Position numbers and translations under genes: made by a program. Below, in pieces: positions 10,101 through 18,894 of a stretch of 64,000 nt of DNA. Within the stretch, counting starts at the first letter, position 1; each line of letters starts with the position of its first letter. Below the pieces are notes generated by a model that did no database searches, was not told the origin of the DNA, and was given only the letters and a program-made list of their open reading frames with translations. The DNA is from Phocaeicola salanitronis DSM 18170 (lineage in GTDB: Bacteria; Bacteroidota; Bacteroidia; Bacteroidales; Bacteroidaceae), in assembly GCF_000190575.1 (NCBI RefSeq), contig NC_015164.1, forward strand, positions 2,682,001 to 2,746,000, in the 5' to 3' direction.

Positions 10101-10713
10101 TGCGACATGTTTAGGTGAAGTAGTACCTCGTCATACAGGAAGTTTTCAGTTGAACTTCAATTATAAGAATTGGGATCTTTCATCCAATTTCAATTGGAGT
10201 GCCGGCGGAAAGATTTATAATGTTGCTGCCATGATTAATGCTTCTGGACAAGAATATGATGGCATAGGGGCACAGCGTATGCAGTGGGTATCGGAAGCCT
10301 ACAAAATTTATAATGTAAATGCTTCAGGAGACTTGTATCCTGTTACAGATCCAGATGAATTGCGGACTTTGAATGCAAATGCGAAATATCATTTGCCTTA
10401 TCATCAAAGTGGTATAACAGCTTCTGAATGGTTGGAAAATGGCTCTTATTTACGTTTATCGACCTTGACTTTAGGTTATTCAATGCCTAAAAAGTGGCTG
10501 GATAAGCTACACATAGAAAAATTACGTATTTATTTAACTGGTACTAATCTGTTTACTATAACAGGATATTCAGGAATCGATCCGGAAGTGAATGCAACTC
10601 CGCAAGGAGCGGGAACGTTTGGCAATTTGAGAATATTCCCGACTCTGAATATGGATTTTGGTACTTATCCTCGAGCACGGACATATACTTTAGGTATGAA
10701 TTTGACTTTCTAA
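7105..10713 (+). CDS. SusC/RagA family TonB-dependent outer-membrane receptor with STN domain
   Basis: A 1202-residue outer-membrane glycan importer. After an extended signal region (about residues 1-46) come the STN signalling domain (about 48-118), a carboxypeptidase-regulatory-like beta domain (about 138-212, I-K-G-V-V-T-D-A-N-G-E-P-I-I-G-A-N), the TonB box L-D-E-V-V-V-I-G-Y-G-T at 214-224, the plug, and a 22-strand-type barrel ending in aromatic-rich T-L-G-M-N-L-T-F. STN plus upstream sigma/FecR indicates trans-envelope induction. Base composition and codon choice change sharply near 7780, just after the TonB box: the first 225 codons look like the housekeeping genes and the rest is clearly AT-richer. 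This suggests a recombinant gene. It partners the following SusD. Confidence 0.95.
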   Translation: MRKFMKNNLYQEFIVPFKHSFRVMRNAFLALFLFVGTTYATESYSQNMRVTVVSSGISTAQVLSEIEEQTDYLFVYDVNEVDLDRNVNVRAENRPVSEVLDEVFEGTDVDYAMEGKNIMLMKRSKKEALVSVQQTSGNTIKGVVTDANGEPIIGANIMVKGTTTGTITDFDGRFTLDVPENATLQVSYIGFVSQNVKVGAKKEIMIRLEEDAQALDEVVVIGYGTVKRRDLTGAVASVKGTEIQKNPVSNVAQALQGKLPGVNVVSQDGRPGATISVRVRGGGSITQSNEPLYVVDGFPVSDISDIPASDIESIDVLKDAASTAIYGARGANGVILVTTKGTKEGRISVSYEGYVQMKQVSKTLETLSAQDYILHNWSYAASRGTANQDAVEKYFGLGSKYGNHYADYANVKAHDYTDDVLRTAVSHSHNVNISGGSKNTKVIFSLGYIDDEGIKINSDYNRFNTSLKFQQKLAKTLTFDFDLRYSETNLNGREDVTNGKGSNVSSAYRYRPIDNPLGGVDFSEVASGFSFGIANIDDKHNPVELINDITNRSYSRSLRGSAALSWEIIKGLTARTELSLTRGSSKDSYYENGYTNGDKRANLTRGVSDGLRSVTTLNYAFNVNKQHDFSILLGNEITKSASESSKMEGRGYPERFDYETTMALIHTATSSFSAINTVNNPERTVSFFGRASYTLKDRYLFTATFRADGSSKFAPNNRWGYFPAGAFAWRLSEEPFMEDTKEWLSNLKLRLSYGTSGSDNIDSNLWRETWSSLGASNNHTPINGELGSFYRPDGLLANPDLKWETTISRNIGLDFGLFNNRLNGSLEVYWNTTKDLLMAVPVDNTTGYTYQFQNFGKTSNKGVELSVNFDVVNNGDFRFNIGAIYNYNRNKLDKLPNAEQYIYSSNWGSSSLVPKQDFMFIEGKAIGLVRGFISDGFYDVDDFIYENGQYILKEGIPDISSALTAAYKHPFSLPEGQTAFPGASKFRDVDNNGIVDLDDATCLGEVVPRHTGSFQLNFNYKNWDLSSNFNWSAGGKIYNVAAMINASGQEYDGIGAQRMQWVSEAYKIYNVNASGDLYPVTDPDELRTLNANAKYHLPYHQSGITASEWLENGSYLRLSTLTLGYSMPKKWLDKLHIEKLRIYLTGTNLFTITGYSGIDPEVNATPQGAGTFGNLRIFPTLNMDFGTYPRARTYTLGMNLTF

Positions 10714-10738
10714 TTATGTGACTTATAAAAATAAAACT

Positions 10739-12871
10739 ATGAAACGAAATATATTGAATATTATTTGGGCATCTATGTTGACGATGTCTTTGACAAATTG
10801 TAATGATTTTCTAGATGCTACATCTCCAGGTACGGTAGATAGAGAATTTGTATTTTCAGATGAAGAATCAGCGCGTGACGCATTATATTATGGTTATGAA
10901 ACACTTCGTGCAAACAGAAGTCTTCATTCAGTCGGCTTTTTTTGGCATCCGGTATGGGGATCTGATATTGAAGATTCGCAAGATTTGTATGATCCTGGAA
11001 CAGCTGGAATAAGTGAAAAATGGTTTTATCCTAATGGAACTAGTAATTATAACATAGATTCTGGTGAGGGGACAGAAGTCTTTACTGAATTATATAAAAC
11101 AATTGCAGTTGCTAATTCGTTGATAACCAGTTTTGAAGCACTTGATAATTTCCAAGAAATAATGGAAGGTGAACCTAATACAATGTCTGATCTTTATGGT
11201 CAAGCTATGGCTTTGCGCGCTACTTGCTATTGGGAATTGTGTCGTTGGTATGGTGATGTACCTCATGTTTTGGAAGCTGGACAGAAAGTAGAAGGATTGG
11301 TTTCACGTTATGCTATCTATGATTATCATATTCGAAAGTTGATTGAAGTAGAGCCGCATATGTTTCGTCCGGGTGAAGGAAGTACGCGTGCTGATGTTAT
11401 GAATCGTTCATATGTGCAAGGTTTGATTGGACGTTTGTGTTTGTATGATGGGGGATATGCGACTCGTCGTACAGATTTAGGAGCTGACTTTCATGTTGAT
11501 GGGGAAGGTAATGTGCTTTCTTTTGATGATTGGAGTATTGAAAAAGATGGCGCGGTTTATGGTAGAAGAACAGATTGGAAGGATTTGTATGAAATAGCTA
11601 AGGTCTATCTTCAAGCTTGTGTAGATAATCCAGGTTCTGTTGTTCTGCATACGACTGATCCACGTACGAAAGATCAAAATGGTCGTGAATATGGAAATCC
11701 TTATCAATATACATTCCAACAGATGCATGCCGGAGATAATGTGACGCTGGCAGATGAATCGGTTTATGAAATACCTCAGGAATATAATTACAGTTCCGAT
11801 CGTCCTGCTTATATTGGTAGACCTTCTACCGGAGGAAATGGACAAGCTCCTTGTGTGGCATGTGGACAAGATCGTATTCAGGCTCATTTTTATTATGGTT
11901 GGTTTGACAATAATGATATGCGTCGTGATGTTTCGGTTACAGTTACTGGCAGCAATGGACAAGGACAAGAATTAATCCAGTCGTTTGATCGGAGTGCATG
12001 GGGAAAAGGATGTGGACCTGGTACTAATAAATATGATTGGAACAGATTACCTTCTCCTAATACTCAAAGTTATGGAACTTCAGGAATCAATGTCTCTTAT
12101 ATGCGTATTTCCGATGTTTATTTGATGTTGGCGGAGGTATATGCTGCTTTAGGAGAGGAAGGAAATGCTAAACAATATTTGCAAATAGTGCATAATCGAG
12201 CATTCCCTGACAATAATGACCCGAATTTTGAAAAGTATATATCTGATTGTGGTTCGGTATATAATGCTGTAATTAAAGAACGTGCTTTGGAATTCAGTGG
12301 AGAAGGTGTTCGTCGGTTTGATATTATTCGTACAGGAATTTTGCCTGAAGTAGCAGTTGCTGATCGTAGAATTATGAAAGCCATTATTGATGGTGTTCGT
12401 GATAAAGGATATTATGAATTTGAGAATGGAAATCAGATACCAGCTTATATATGGACAAAGATGGTGGATGCTAAAACTGAATATGGTTATCGTTTGACAA
12501 CACAGACTCCTGTCGGTAAACAAGATGACCCTGTATTGTTTCCAGGTTGGAGAGGACAACATGATGATTGGGGAAGTATAGTTCCTGCGTTTGCTGATCA
12601 GAATATGACAAATGTTGCGATCAAAGGATTATTTAAATATATAGCTCCTGGTAGTGAAGAAGCCAAATCTCTTGAAGCAGAAGGATATGTGCAAACCAAT
12701 TGGGCTATTGATATGTTGAAATATGAAGAAGATTATGCTACAAAATTGTTTGCAGGTTATACTGATGAAGATTATGCAGCGAAAAATCCTCCGATACACT
12801 TGATTCCTAATACATATCAGGTATTATTGAATTCAGGAATTACGAATGGTTATGGATTTAGGCAACAATAA
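10739..12871 (+). CDS. SusD/RagB family surface glycan-binding lipoprotein
   Basis: A 710-residue SusD-type protein that caps the SusC channel and binds glycan at the cell surface. The ATG at 10739 gives a lipoprotein signal with lipobox L-T-N-C (Cys21), followed by N-D-F-L-D, the usual SusD start. A GTG at 10718 in the same frame would add only seven polar residues. TPR-like SusD helices are visible, with A-L-R-A-T-C-Y-W-E-L-C-R-W-Y-G-D-V-P at about 160 and R-I-S-D-V-Y-L-M-L-A-E-V-Y-A-A-L-G at about 455. The late block I-K-E-R-A-L-E-F-S-G-E-G-V-R-R-F-D is also canonical. It is long for the family (usually 500-650). It is AT-rich like the second part of the adjacent SusC, consistent with the two having been acquired together. 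Confidence 0.93.
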   Translation: MKRNILNIIWASMLTMSLTNCNDFLDATSPGTVDREFVFSDEESARDALYYGYETLRANRSLHSVGFFWHPVWGSDIEDSQDLYDPGTAGISEKWFYPNGTSNYNIDSGEGTEVFTELYKTIAVANSLITSFEALDNFQEIMEGEPNTMSDLYGQAMALRATCYWELCRWYGDVPHVLEAGQKVEGLVSRYAIYDYHIRKLIEVEPHMFRPGEGSTRADVMNRSYVQGLIGRLCLYDGGYATRRTDLGADFHVDGEGNVLSFDDWSIEKDGAVYGRRTDWKDLYEIAKVYLQACVDNPGSVVLHTTDPRTKDQNGREYGNPYQYTFQQMHAGDNVTLADESVYEIPQEYNYSSDRPAYIGRPSTGGNGQAPCVACGQDRIQAHFYYGWFDNNDMRRDVSVTVTGSNGQGQELIQSFDRSAWGKGCGPGTNKYDWNRLPSPNTQSYGTSGINVSYMRISDVYLMLAEVYAALGEEGNAKQYLQIVHNRAFPDNNDPNFEKYISDCGSVYNAVIKERALEFSGEGVRRFDIIRTGILPEVAVADRRIMKAIIDGVRDKGYYEFENGNQIPAYIWTKMVDAKTEYGYRLTTQTPVGKQDDPVLFPGWRGQHDDWGSIVPAFADQNMTNVAIKGLFKYIAPGSEEAKSLEAEGYVQTNWAIDMLKYEEDYATKLFAGYTDEDYAAKNPPIHLIPNTYQVLLNSGITNGYGFRQQ

Positions 12872-12914
12872 GCATAGTGGATAATTGTTGGGAATATGTC
12901 TTTGGAAATTATTG

Positions 12915-12969
12915 ATTTGTCTTGCTATACTGGCATACTTTATTAAATATTCAGTATGGCAAGACAAAC
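12915..12969. terminator. Hairpin after susD
   Basis: Arms 12915-12932 and 12952-12969 pair over 18 positions with two mismatches (core TGTCTTGC / GCAAGACA) around an AT loop. It lies 43 bases after the susD stop and 112 before the pectinesterase gene. It may attenuate transcription inside the operon. There is no clean T tract. Confidence 0.55.
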
Positions 12970-13080
12970 AATATGGATTTATTCCATTACCTTATAAAAG
13001 TATGGAAGTATAATGAAAAGCATATATAACCTGTCTATGTTTTTAAGAGTATGATTTTATTTTTATACAAAGAAGTATAA

Positions 13081-14115
13081 ATGTTTATGAGAACAATATG
13101 TTGGGGAGTGTTTATTGTACTCCTGTTTTTTACTTTTCCGTGTCGTGCGGATATTACTAAAGTCGTGGCACAAGACGGTTCGGGTGATTATCTGACTATC
13201 CAAGCTGCTTTTGATGATGTTCCTGAGAATTTTCAAGATGGAAAGTGGATTATTCGTGTCAAACCGGGGCGTTATTACGAAAAGATAATATTAGAAAAAG
13301 GGAAAGATCATGTTGTTTTGATTGGCGATGATGTACAAAATACAATTCTAACCTATGATGATTATGCAGGTAAACCTGGTCTTAAAGGAGGTTCATTCAG
13401 TACGCGAATCAATGCGGATGATTTTACGGCTTATCGTATTACGTTTGAAAATACTCACCTCAATATTCGTGAAAAACCGGGAGAAAACAAACATTCACAG
13501 GGTACAGCTTTGGAAGTGAGAGGAGACCGCTGTGCATTATATGATTGTAGGTTAGTAGGCAATCAAGATACTTTTTGGGGAGCAGGAAATGGACGGATTT
13601 ATGTAAAAGATTGTTATGTAGAGGGTAATGTGGATTTTATTTATGGCTCTTCCGTAATGGTTCTTCAGAATTGTATAATCTATGTCAATCAGCATGAAAG
13701 TTATATTGTAGCTCCCAGTACACGAGAGGGAATGCGTTTTGGTTTGGTCTTTTTAGATTGCAAGATTGATGCTAAGCCGATAGGGGCTCTTGATCGTGAT
13801 GGAGTAGTTTTCAAATCATTCTATTTAGGGCGCCCATGGCACAACAAACCTCAAGCTGCATTTATTCGTTGCTATGAACCGGAATCGGTGCATCCTGATG
13901 CTTGGACAGTAATGAATGTTGACGCTTATGTTTTTGCGGAATATAAATGTACTGGTCCGGGTGCTGCTCCCGATCGTCTTGCTCAGCGTAAAATGGGAGG
14001 TCGCCAACTGACTGATGAAGAAGCAAGCGCATATACCGTTAAAAATATCTTTTCAAAAAACACATGGAAAGAGTATACGGAAGATTGGTTGCCATTGCCA
14101 CAATTTCAATTATAA
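13081..14115 (+). CDS. Pectinesterase (carbohydrate esterase family 8)
   Basis: A 344-residue exported pectin methylesterase, removing methyl groups from homogalacturonan. A signal peptide covers about residues 1-23. The parallel beta-helix carries the CE8 catalytic motifs: G-N-Q-D-T-F-W-G near residue 160 and Y-V-E-G-N-V-D-F-I-Y-G near 179, each with a catalytic Asp, then L-G-R-P-W-H near 250 with the substrate Arg and Trp. Codon use is AT-rich like the preceding susC barrel and susD. Its place directly after susCD identifies the locus as pectin-directed. De-esterified pectin would then be open to other enzymes, none of which (polysaccharide lyases, GH28) is in this window. Confidence 0.92.
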   Translation: MFMRTICWGVFIVLLFFTFPCRADITKVVAQDGSGDYLTIQAAFDDVPENFQDGKWIIRVKPGRYYEKIILEKGKDHVVLIGDDVQNTILTYDDYAGKPGLKGGSFSTRINADDFTAYRITFENTHLNIREKPGENKHSQGTALEVRGDRCALYDCRLVGNQDTFWGAGNGRIYVKDCYVEGNVDFIYGSSVMVLQNCIIYVNQHESYIVAPSTREGMRFGLVFLDCKIDAKPIGALDRDGVVFKSFYLGRPWHNKPQAAFIRCYEPESVHPDAWTVMNVDAYVFAEYKCTGPGAAPDRLAQRKMGGRQLTDEEASAYTVKNIFSKNTWKEYTEDWLPLPQFQL

Positions 14116-14129
14116 ATTATGAATGAGAT

Positions 14130-15269
14130 ATGAAAAAACAACTTTTCACCTGTTTGTTAGGGCTGGCCGTGTCTGCGACCGCCCTTTCACAGACTAAACC
14201 GTATGAACTGGAGCGGGAGATGCCGGTATTCTTAGACCAACTGAAAAAGGAACTGACTTATCCGTTGGCATGGGGAAATAGTGACATTACAAATTTTGCG
14301 CAATGGAGACAAACGGCTCGTGAAGCTGTATTGGACGCTATGCTGGCTCCTCCTCCTTATACAACTGATTATCAGATGGAAGTGATAGGGGAGGAAAAGC
14401 GTGACGGATATACGGCTAAGAAAATCCGGTTCAATCTGACCGGTTACTCACGGGTAACGGCATATATGTTGGTTCCGGATGGAAAAGGCCCTTTCCCGGG
14501 TATTGTACTTTTACATGACCATGGAGGGCATTATACCATCGGAAAAGAAAAGATGATTCGGCCGTTCGGGGTGTCTGATGAAGTAATGGCTGATGCGGAT
14601 GCTTGGGCAAAGCAATGCTATGGCGGGCAGTATGCGGGTGACTATTTAGCTAAAAACGGCTATGTAGTCATTTCGACAGATGCTCTTTTCTGGGGAGACC
14701 GTGGACGGAAAGAAGGTGCGGATGGAAGCAAATATGCCGATGTAGCCGGAAACTTTATGATGTTGGGGCGAGATCTGAGCGCGTTTATGAATTACGAAGA
14801 CATGTACACCGTAGATTTTTTCGCGACTTTGCCCGAAGTTGATGTGAATCGTATCGGTTGCATGGGATTTTCGATGGGTTCTTATCGTGCATGGATGCTT
14901 TCGGCATTATCCGACAAAGTGCGTGTAGGGGCGGCTGTCTGTTGGATGGTTACTACCGATTGCCAGCTTTCTTGGGAATATGGAAAGGAACATGGTGGTT
15001 TTGCCAATTGTTTGCCCGGCATTCGTCGTTATTTGGATTATCCGCACATCGCTTCTATCGCTTGTCCGAAACCGATGTTTTTTCTGAATGGAAGATATGA
15101 TAAATTATTTCCTGTACCGGGCGTAGAAGAGGCTTTCAATACCATGCGGAAAGTATGGGAAAGCCAGTCGGCAGGCGAGAAACTCCGTACGGAAATATGG
15201 GACATGCCTCACGACTGCGGTCCCAAGGTGCAGAAAGCTGTGTTAGATTTTTTCAATAGGTGGCTTTAA
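14130..15269 (+). CDS. Exported alpha/beta hydrolase (dienelactone hydrolase-like, probable carbohydrate esterase)
   Basis: A 379-residue serine hydrolase with an N-terminal signal peptide (about residues 1-21, ending T-A-L-S-Q). The fold is visible from the oxyanion-region strand P-G-I-V-L-L-H-D-H-G-G at about 124, the nucleophile elbow G-F-S-M-G-S at about Ser248, the acid region F-F-L-N-G-R-Y-D at about 313, and the catalytic His in D-M-P-H-D-C-G near 355. It resembles the Abhydrolase_7-type exported hydrolases found in plant-polysaccharide loci. It starts 14 bases after the pectinesterase, so the two are probably co-transcribed. Removal of acetyl or other ester groups from pectin is an inference from context. 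Confidence 0.8.
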   Translation: MKKQLFTCLLGLAVSATALSQTKPYELEREMPVFLDQLKKELTYPLAWGNSDITNFAQWRQTAREAVLDAMLAPPPYTTDYQMEVIGEEKRDGYTAKKIRFNLTGYSRVTAYMLVPDGKGPFPGIVLLHDHGGHYTIGKEKMIRPFGVSDEVMADADAWAKQCYGGQYAGDYLAKNGYVVISTDALFWGDRGRKEGADGSKYADVAGNFMMLGRDLSAFMNYEDMYTVDFFATLPEVDVNRIGCMGFSMGSYRAWMLSALSDKVRVGAAVCWMVTTDCQLSWEYGKEHGGFANCLPGIRRYLDYPHIASIACPKPMFFLNGRYDKLFPVPGVEEAFNTMRKVWESQSAGEKLRTEIWDMPHDCGPKVQKAVLDFFNRWL

Positions 15270-15648
15270 GATAGATGAGTTCACATTGTTTTCGGGGAGC
15301 GGGCATTCGGACCTGCTCCCTGATTTTTTAGCGGCGTGTATTTGCGGATGGTCCGTAATAATCTCTACTTTTGCTTTTCTCATTTTATCTACTTTAATTG
15401 AAGATATCTTCTCCGGCAGTTTCAGTGCACTGAAACTGCAGATGGAGATATATTACTTTTCCATGTCTGTATATTGGTAGAATTCGGGGAATAATATCTG
15501 GACAACAGAGGATGAACTGCAAAAAGAAAGGGAGGCGTTCTGCAAATGATTGCGAACGTCTCCCTTATCTTAGTAAGCAATGTTAATAAATAAGTCTTGT
15601 CTGTCTAAAAAACAGGCTTCGTGAGAAGCCTGCTTTCAGATGAAGATT
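15270..15648. other. Convergent gap with palindrome and terminator
   Basis: No supported gene; a 64-codon open frame at 15286-15480 runs through the palindrome and has no homology signal. A 24-bp perfect palindrome lies at 15416-15439 (core AGTTTCAG-TGCA-CTGAAACT), with a short GAAGATATCTTC palindrome just before it. The 3' part holds the terminator of the leftward lipoprotein gene. Confidence 0.7.
15606..15633 (-). terminator. Rho-independent terminator of the 939-aa lipoprotein gene
   Basis: Reading leftward, the stem CAGGCTTC-tcac-GAAGCCTG (15632-15613) is followed directly by six T residues (A tract at 15607-15612 on the given strand), 16 bases after the stop codon. This is the clearest intrinsic terminator in the window. 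Confidence 0.85.
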
Positions 15649-18468
15649 TTATTTTGCTTCTTTCTTGAAGTTCAATACATCTTGAGTATAAACACCCATT
15701 ACATCAACGAACTGGAACATGATAGAACCAGTAGAACCATTTTCGATAATACCCGTTACCCCGGTTGCCGGAATAACTTTCAGACCAGTGCCATTTGTCT
15801 TATCAATATCTGCACCTGTCAAGCTGGTAGCTTGTGCGGTGTACTTATTGATATAGATGGTGTAAGCATCAGACGGTTTATTCGTATCGTCATAACTAAT
15901 CTTGAAGGTATTGCCATTGTTGTCAGCAGTTAATGTCTGAACATTTGTTCCGCCAGCCAATATTAAGCCGCTAACTTCTCCTTTATAGCCATTGAATTCA
16001 ATAGCTACACCATTCTTAGCCTCTGTATCATCTGTAGAAACGGTTGCCATCTTAATAACATCGTCAGCACCCATTACAGCATCTGCTTTTGCACCCTTAT
16101 CAGTGTAGTAAGTCAAGTCAGCACCTTCGAAGATAGACATCAAGTATACGGTGAAGTCTTCTTCAATCTTGAAGTCTTTTACGCCGCCAATTGTGTACGA
16201 TACTTTAGCTGACAGATTTCTGAATGCATCCGGCATAACGTGGTTGTTAGCTTCGATAGCATCAGTCAGCGTATCCCAAGACAACTGAGCGTTACTTACA
16301 CCTACATTATCTACTGATGTTACACCAGAAGCTAAGATAGTCGCTTCGCGTCCGGTAGCATTTTCATAAGTCAGTTCTTCCAATTTGATGTTATCATTAA
16401 GCTTGCCACCCCAATCATTCTTAACATCTTCGAATGCATCCATAGAAGCATAAACTTCCTTAGTACTTTCATCAACGCCTGTCAGACGAGTCTTGAATAC
16501 GCCATCGCTCCACATCGAAGTAGTCTTGAATAAGTCTTCCCATGCTGGAACTACTACGTGTACAGGAATGTTAACCTTCTTAACCAGTCTTGTAGCATCG
16601 TCATCATCAGATGCACTGATTACACGGTTAATTGTAATGCTGATCAAGTGTTCGCCATCTTGTGCTTCTTTGTTAGCATAGTTATCACCGTTCCAAACAA
16701 GCTTAGCGTATCTAATCTTCTTGATATTTTCATCTATCTTATCATCGCTGACATCGATACCCTTCATGTTTTCATCGAAGTACAGGATCTTAGCTGCATC
16801 ACCGTTCAAGCTGCTAAAGCTATTAGTACCATCTAATGGCCACAAGAAGTGCGTATCATCATTTTCGATAGCCCAAGTGATATTTTCAATGCTGTTAACA
16901 GCGATAGCGTCGCTTGCGCTCAGGCTGCTGAATACATCGCCCAAGTCAACCAATACACTCTTGTCGGCAGCCGGAGTAACATCGTGAGTAACCGGTGACA
17001 AGGTAACTTCTTGCTTGTCAGCTTCAGCAAATTTGATTTCGATAGTTTTGGTAGTCGAAACGTTTCCGTTTACGTCAATCAAGGTTACGTCCAATGCAAA
17101 TTTACGTCCTACAGCATTCTGGCCAGCCTTGATAGAAGTGCCGTCTTCGCTGATTTCTACGCCGTAAACTTCAGCATCGTTCACGTCTTTTGCGTTGATA
17201 GCGACTTTCATGTCATAAATGCGACCGTCCAAATAAGTCATGCGGTGGAACAAATCGTTTGCAGGAACGTTTGTCAAGACTTCGTTTGTGCTATCCCATT
17301 CACCTTCTCCGCCGATAACAAGCTTGCTTCCGTCCGGAGTTTCGCAAGAAGACTGGGCGTCAGCCTTCAATTGTGTATCAATAATAAAGTTATAGTCTGT
17401 AGCTACTACGCCGTCTACAGCCAAAGCATATTTGATGTTGCCGGTCTGAGTAGCGTTGGCAAACTTAGAAATGATTTCTTCAGCTTCTTTGCCTGCTGTG
17501 AATTTGTCGAACACAAGGCTCAATACATAGTCACCCTGATCTACGCCGCTATAGTTAACGTCAGCCGAACGTGTACCGTTAGACAACGGACCTTCTTTCT
17601 GTCCTTTGGTAGGGATTACCGTAACAGGAGCCACTTCGCCCTTAGAAGAAACCAAAGTCAGTTTAGCGGTAGTCAAATCGTAGTTGATCGGACGAACACT
17701 CACTTCGGCAGCAGTTACCTGACCTACAACCAATCCGGCTTTGAGGTCACCCTTCGGACCATCCCATTTAACATCTTGGCTCAAGATAGTCCAGTGAATA
17801 CCGTTTTCTTGTTTGCCTGAAGGAGTACCATTCTGACTAACAGCAGTTTTGTTTTCGTTAGCAAATTTAGCATCAGTAAAATAGAAGTCGCTTCCGTTAT
17901 TCTTAGTAATCAAAGAGATTCTTACATCAGCGAAAGCTTTAGCGAAAGTCACTTCTTCGCCGTTCACCATAACGGTATAAGTTTCGTTACCCGGAATCGT
18001 GCTTTCGATAACAGTTACGTTGCTTTCAACATCAACTTTCAAAGTCTGAGGTTCTCCGTTAATGTAAAGAACGCCGTCCTTCACTTCAATTTCAGGGATT
18101 TCAACCTCACCGGTTTCGCCAGCAGGCAGAGCGATAGTCTGCGCTTCGCCGTCAACGGTCAATACCAGATTGTTTCCGTCCAAAGCCAAAGTCACTTCGT
18201 TAACGCCAGTCTTATCAGGAATGTTGTAGGTTACGGTGTTTCCGCCGGTAGTTACGCTCAACACACCGTCAGCGAAAGACACGTTTTCTACATATCCGCC
18301 CAATGCGTCAACCTTTGTCTTCAGGTCGTTCAAGTCGCTAGCAACTTGATCGATTCTCTGACTCAGATTGTCGATGTCGTCATCATAGTCTTTACATGAA
18401 GTAAAAGTTCCAGCCGAAGCGAACAGAAGCGCTCCGAACAGCAGTGCACTTAAATACTTTTTTCTCAT
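15649..18468 (-). CDS. Large secreted surface lipoprotein, Bacteroidales C-K-D-Y-D-D-D type
   Basis: A 939-residue exported protein. The N-terminus is a lipoprotein signal with lipobox T-S-C (Cys25), then K-D-Y-D-D-D and a heptad-like coiled coil at about residues 30-56 (I-D-N-L-S-Q-R-I-D-Q-V-A-S-D-L). Beta-rich segments follow (for example I-E-V-K-D-G-V-L-Y-I-N-G-E-P), rich in Asp, Thr and Val, with no enzyme motif. This layout resembles abundant Bacteroidales surface or S-layer-like lipoproteins, but that is an inference. It is transcribed leftward, opposite to the surrounding utilisation genes, with a strong terminator and a long non-coding upstream region, which fits an independent and possibly highly expressed unit. 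Confidence 0.75.
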   Translation of the reverse strand: MRKKYLSALLFGALLFASAGTFTSCKDYDDDIDNLSQRIDQVASDLNDLKTKVDALGGYVENVSFADGVLSVTTGGNTVTYNIPDKTGVNEVTLALDGNNLVLTVDGEAQTIALPAGETGEVEIPEIEVKDGVLYINGEPQTLKVDVESNVTVIESTIPGNETYTVMVNGEEVTFAKAFADVRISLITKNNGSDFYFTDAKFANENKTAVSQNGTPSGKQENGIHWTILSQDVKWDGPKGDLKAGLVVGQVTAAEVSVRPINYDLTTAKLTLVSSKGEVAPVTVIPTKGQKEGPLSNGTRSADVNYSGVDQGDYVLSLVFDKFTAGKEAEEIISKFANATQTGNIKYALAVDGVVATDYNFIIDTQLKADAQSSCETPDGSKLVIGGEGEWDSTNEVLTNVPANDLFHRMTYLDGRIYDMKVAINAKDVNDAEVYGVEISEDGTSIKAGQNAVGRKFALDVTLIDVNGNVSTTKTIEIKFAEADKQEVTLSPVTHDVTPAADKSVLVDLGDVFSSLSASDAIAVNSIENITWAIENDDTHFLWPLDGTNSFSSLNGDAAKILYFDENMKGIDVSDDKIDENIKKIRYAKLVWNGDNYANKEAQDGEHLISITINRVISASDDDDATRLVKKVNIPVHVVVPAWEDLFKTTSMWSDGVFKTRLTGVDESTKEVYASMDAFEDVKNDWGGKLNDNIKLEELTYENATGREATILASGVTSVDNVGVSNAQLSWDTLTDAIEANNHVMPDAFRNLSAKVSYTIGGVKDFKIEEDFTVYLMSIFEGADLTYYTDKGAKADAVMGADDVIKMATVSTDDTEAKNGVAIEFNGYKGEVSGLILAGGTNVQTLTADNNGNTFKISYDDTNKPSDAYTIYINKYTAQATSLTGADIDKTNGTGLKVIPATGVTGIIENGSTGSIMFQFVDVMGVYTQDVLNFKKEAK

Positions 18469-18894
18469 AACAAAATAAATTTAATTTATAAATTAAAAAA
18501 CTCAAATCGTTCTAACTCAAGTCGTTATAAACAATTCCAATAGCCTGCTTTTCTTCTCGAAACCCCTCTGGTCAGTATTCGCGCCGATAACTGAACCGGC
18601 TTCTTTAATGTGTTGATAATGAATGATATGCAATTCGTGATTTAAGGTTTTATAACAGAACGGCGCAAATCTGTGCCGGTTTCGTAATCTGAAAATGCGT
18701 AAAGAATTGTGAAACAGAGGGTTGAAATCGGCTATTTTATGCGAGGAAATATAGTTAAAAATGTACAAAACGACTATTCTGAAACATGTTGTAGAACAGG
18801 AATGTCTCCTGATTTTAGAGAAAGATAAATAGAATCTTTTCCAGGTATTTTTTAATTTCTACCTTTGAATCGTTTTATCTATTATGTATTGATG
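18469..18894. other. Divergent gap: leader of the lipoprotein gene and promoter of the GH106 gene
   Basis: No supported gene. The first 300 bases could be a long untranslated leader of the leftward lipoprotein gene; a weak 83-codon frame with a TTG start inside it has no support. On the right, TACCTTTG at 18860-18867 matches the Bacteroides -7 element for the rightward gene, whose usable ATGs are at 18892 and 18895. Confidence 0.6.

Noticed and set aside
15286..15480. 64-codon hydrophobic open frame after the alpha/beta hydrolase gene
   Set aside because: It runs through a perfect palindrome, has no family match, and sits in a convergent gap without promoter signals.
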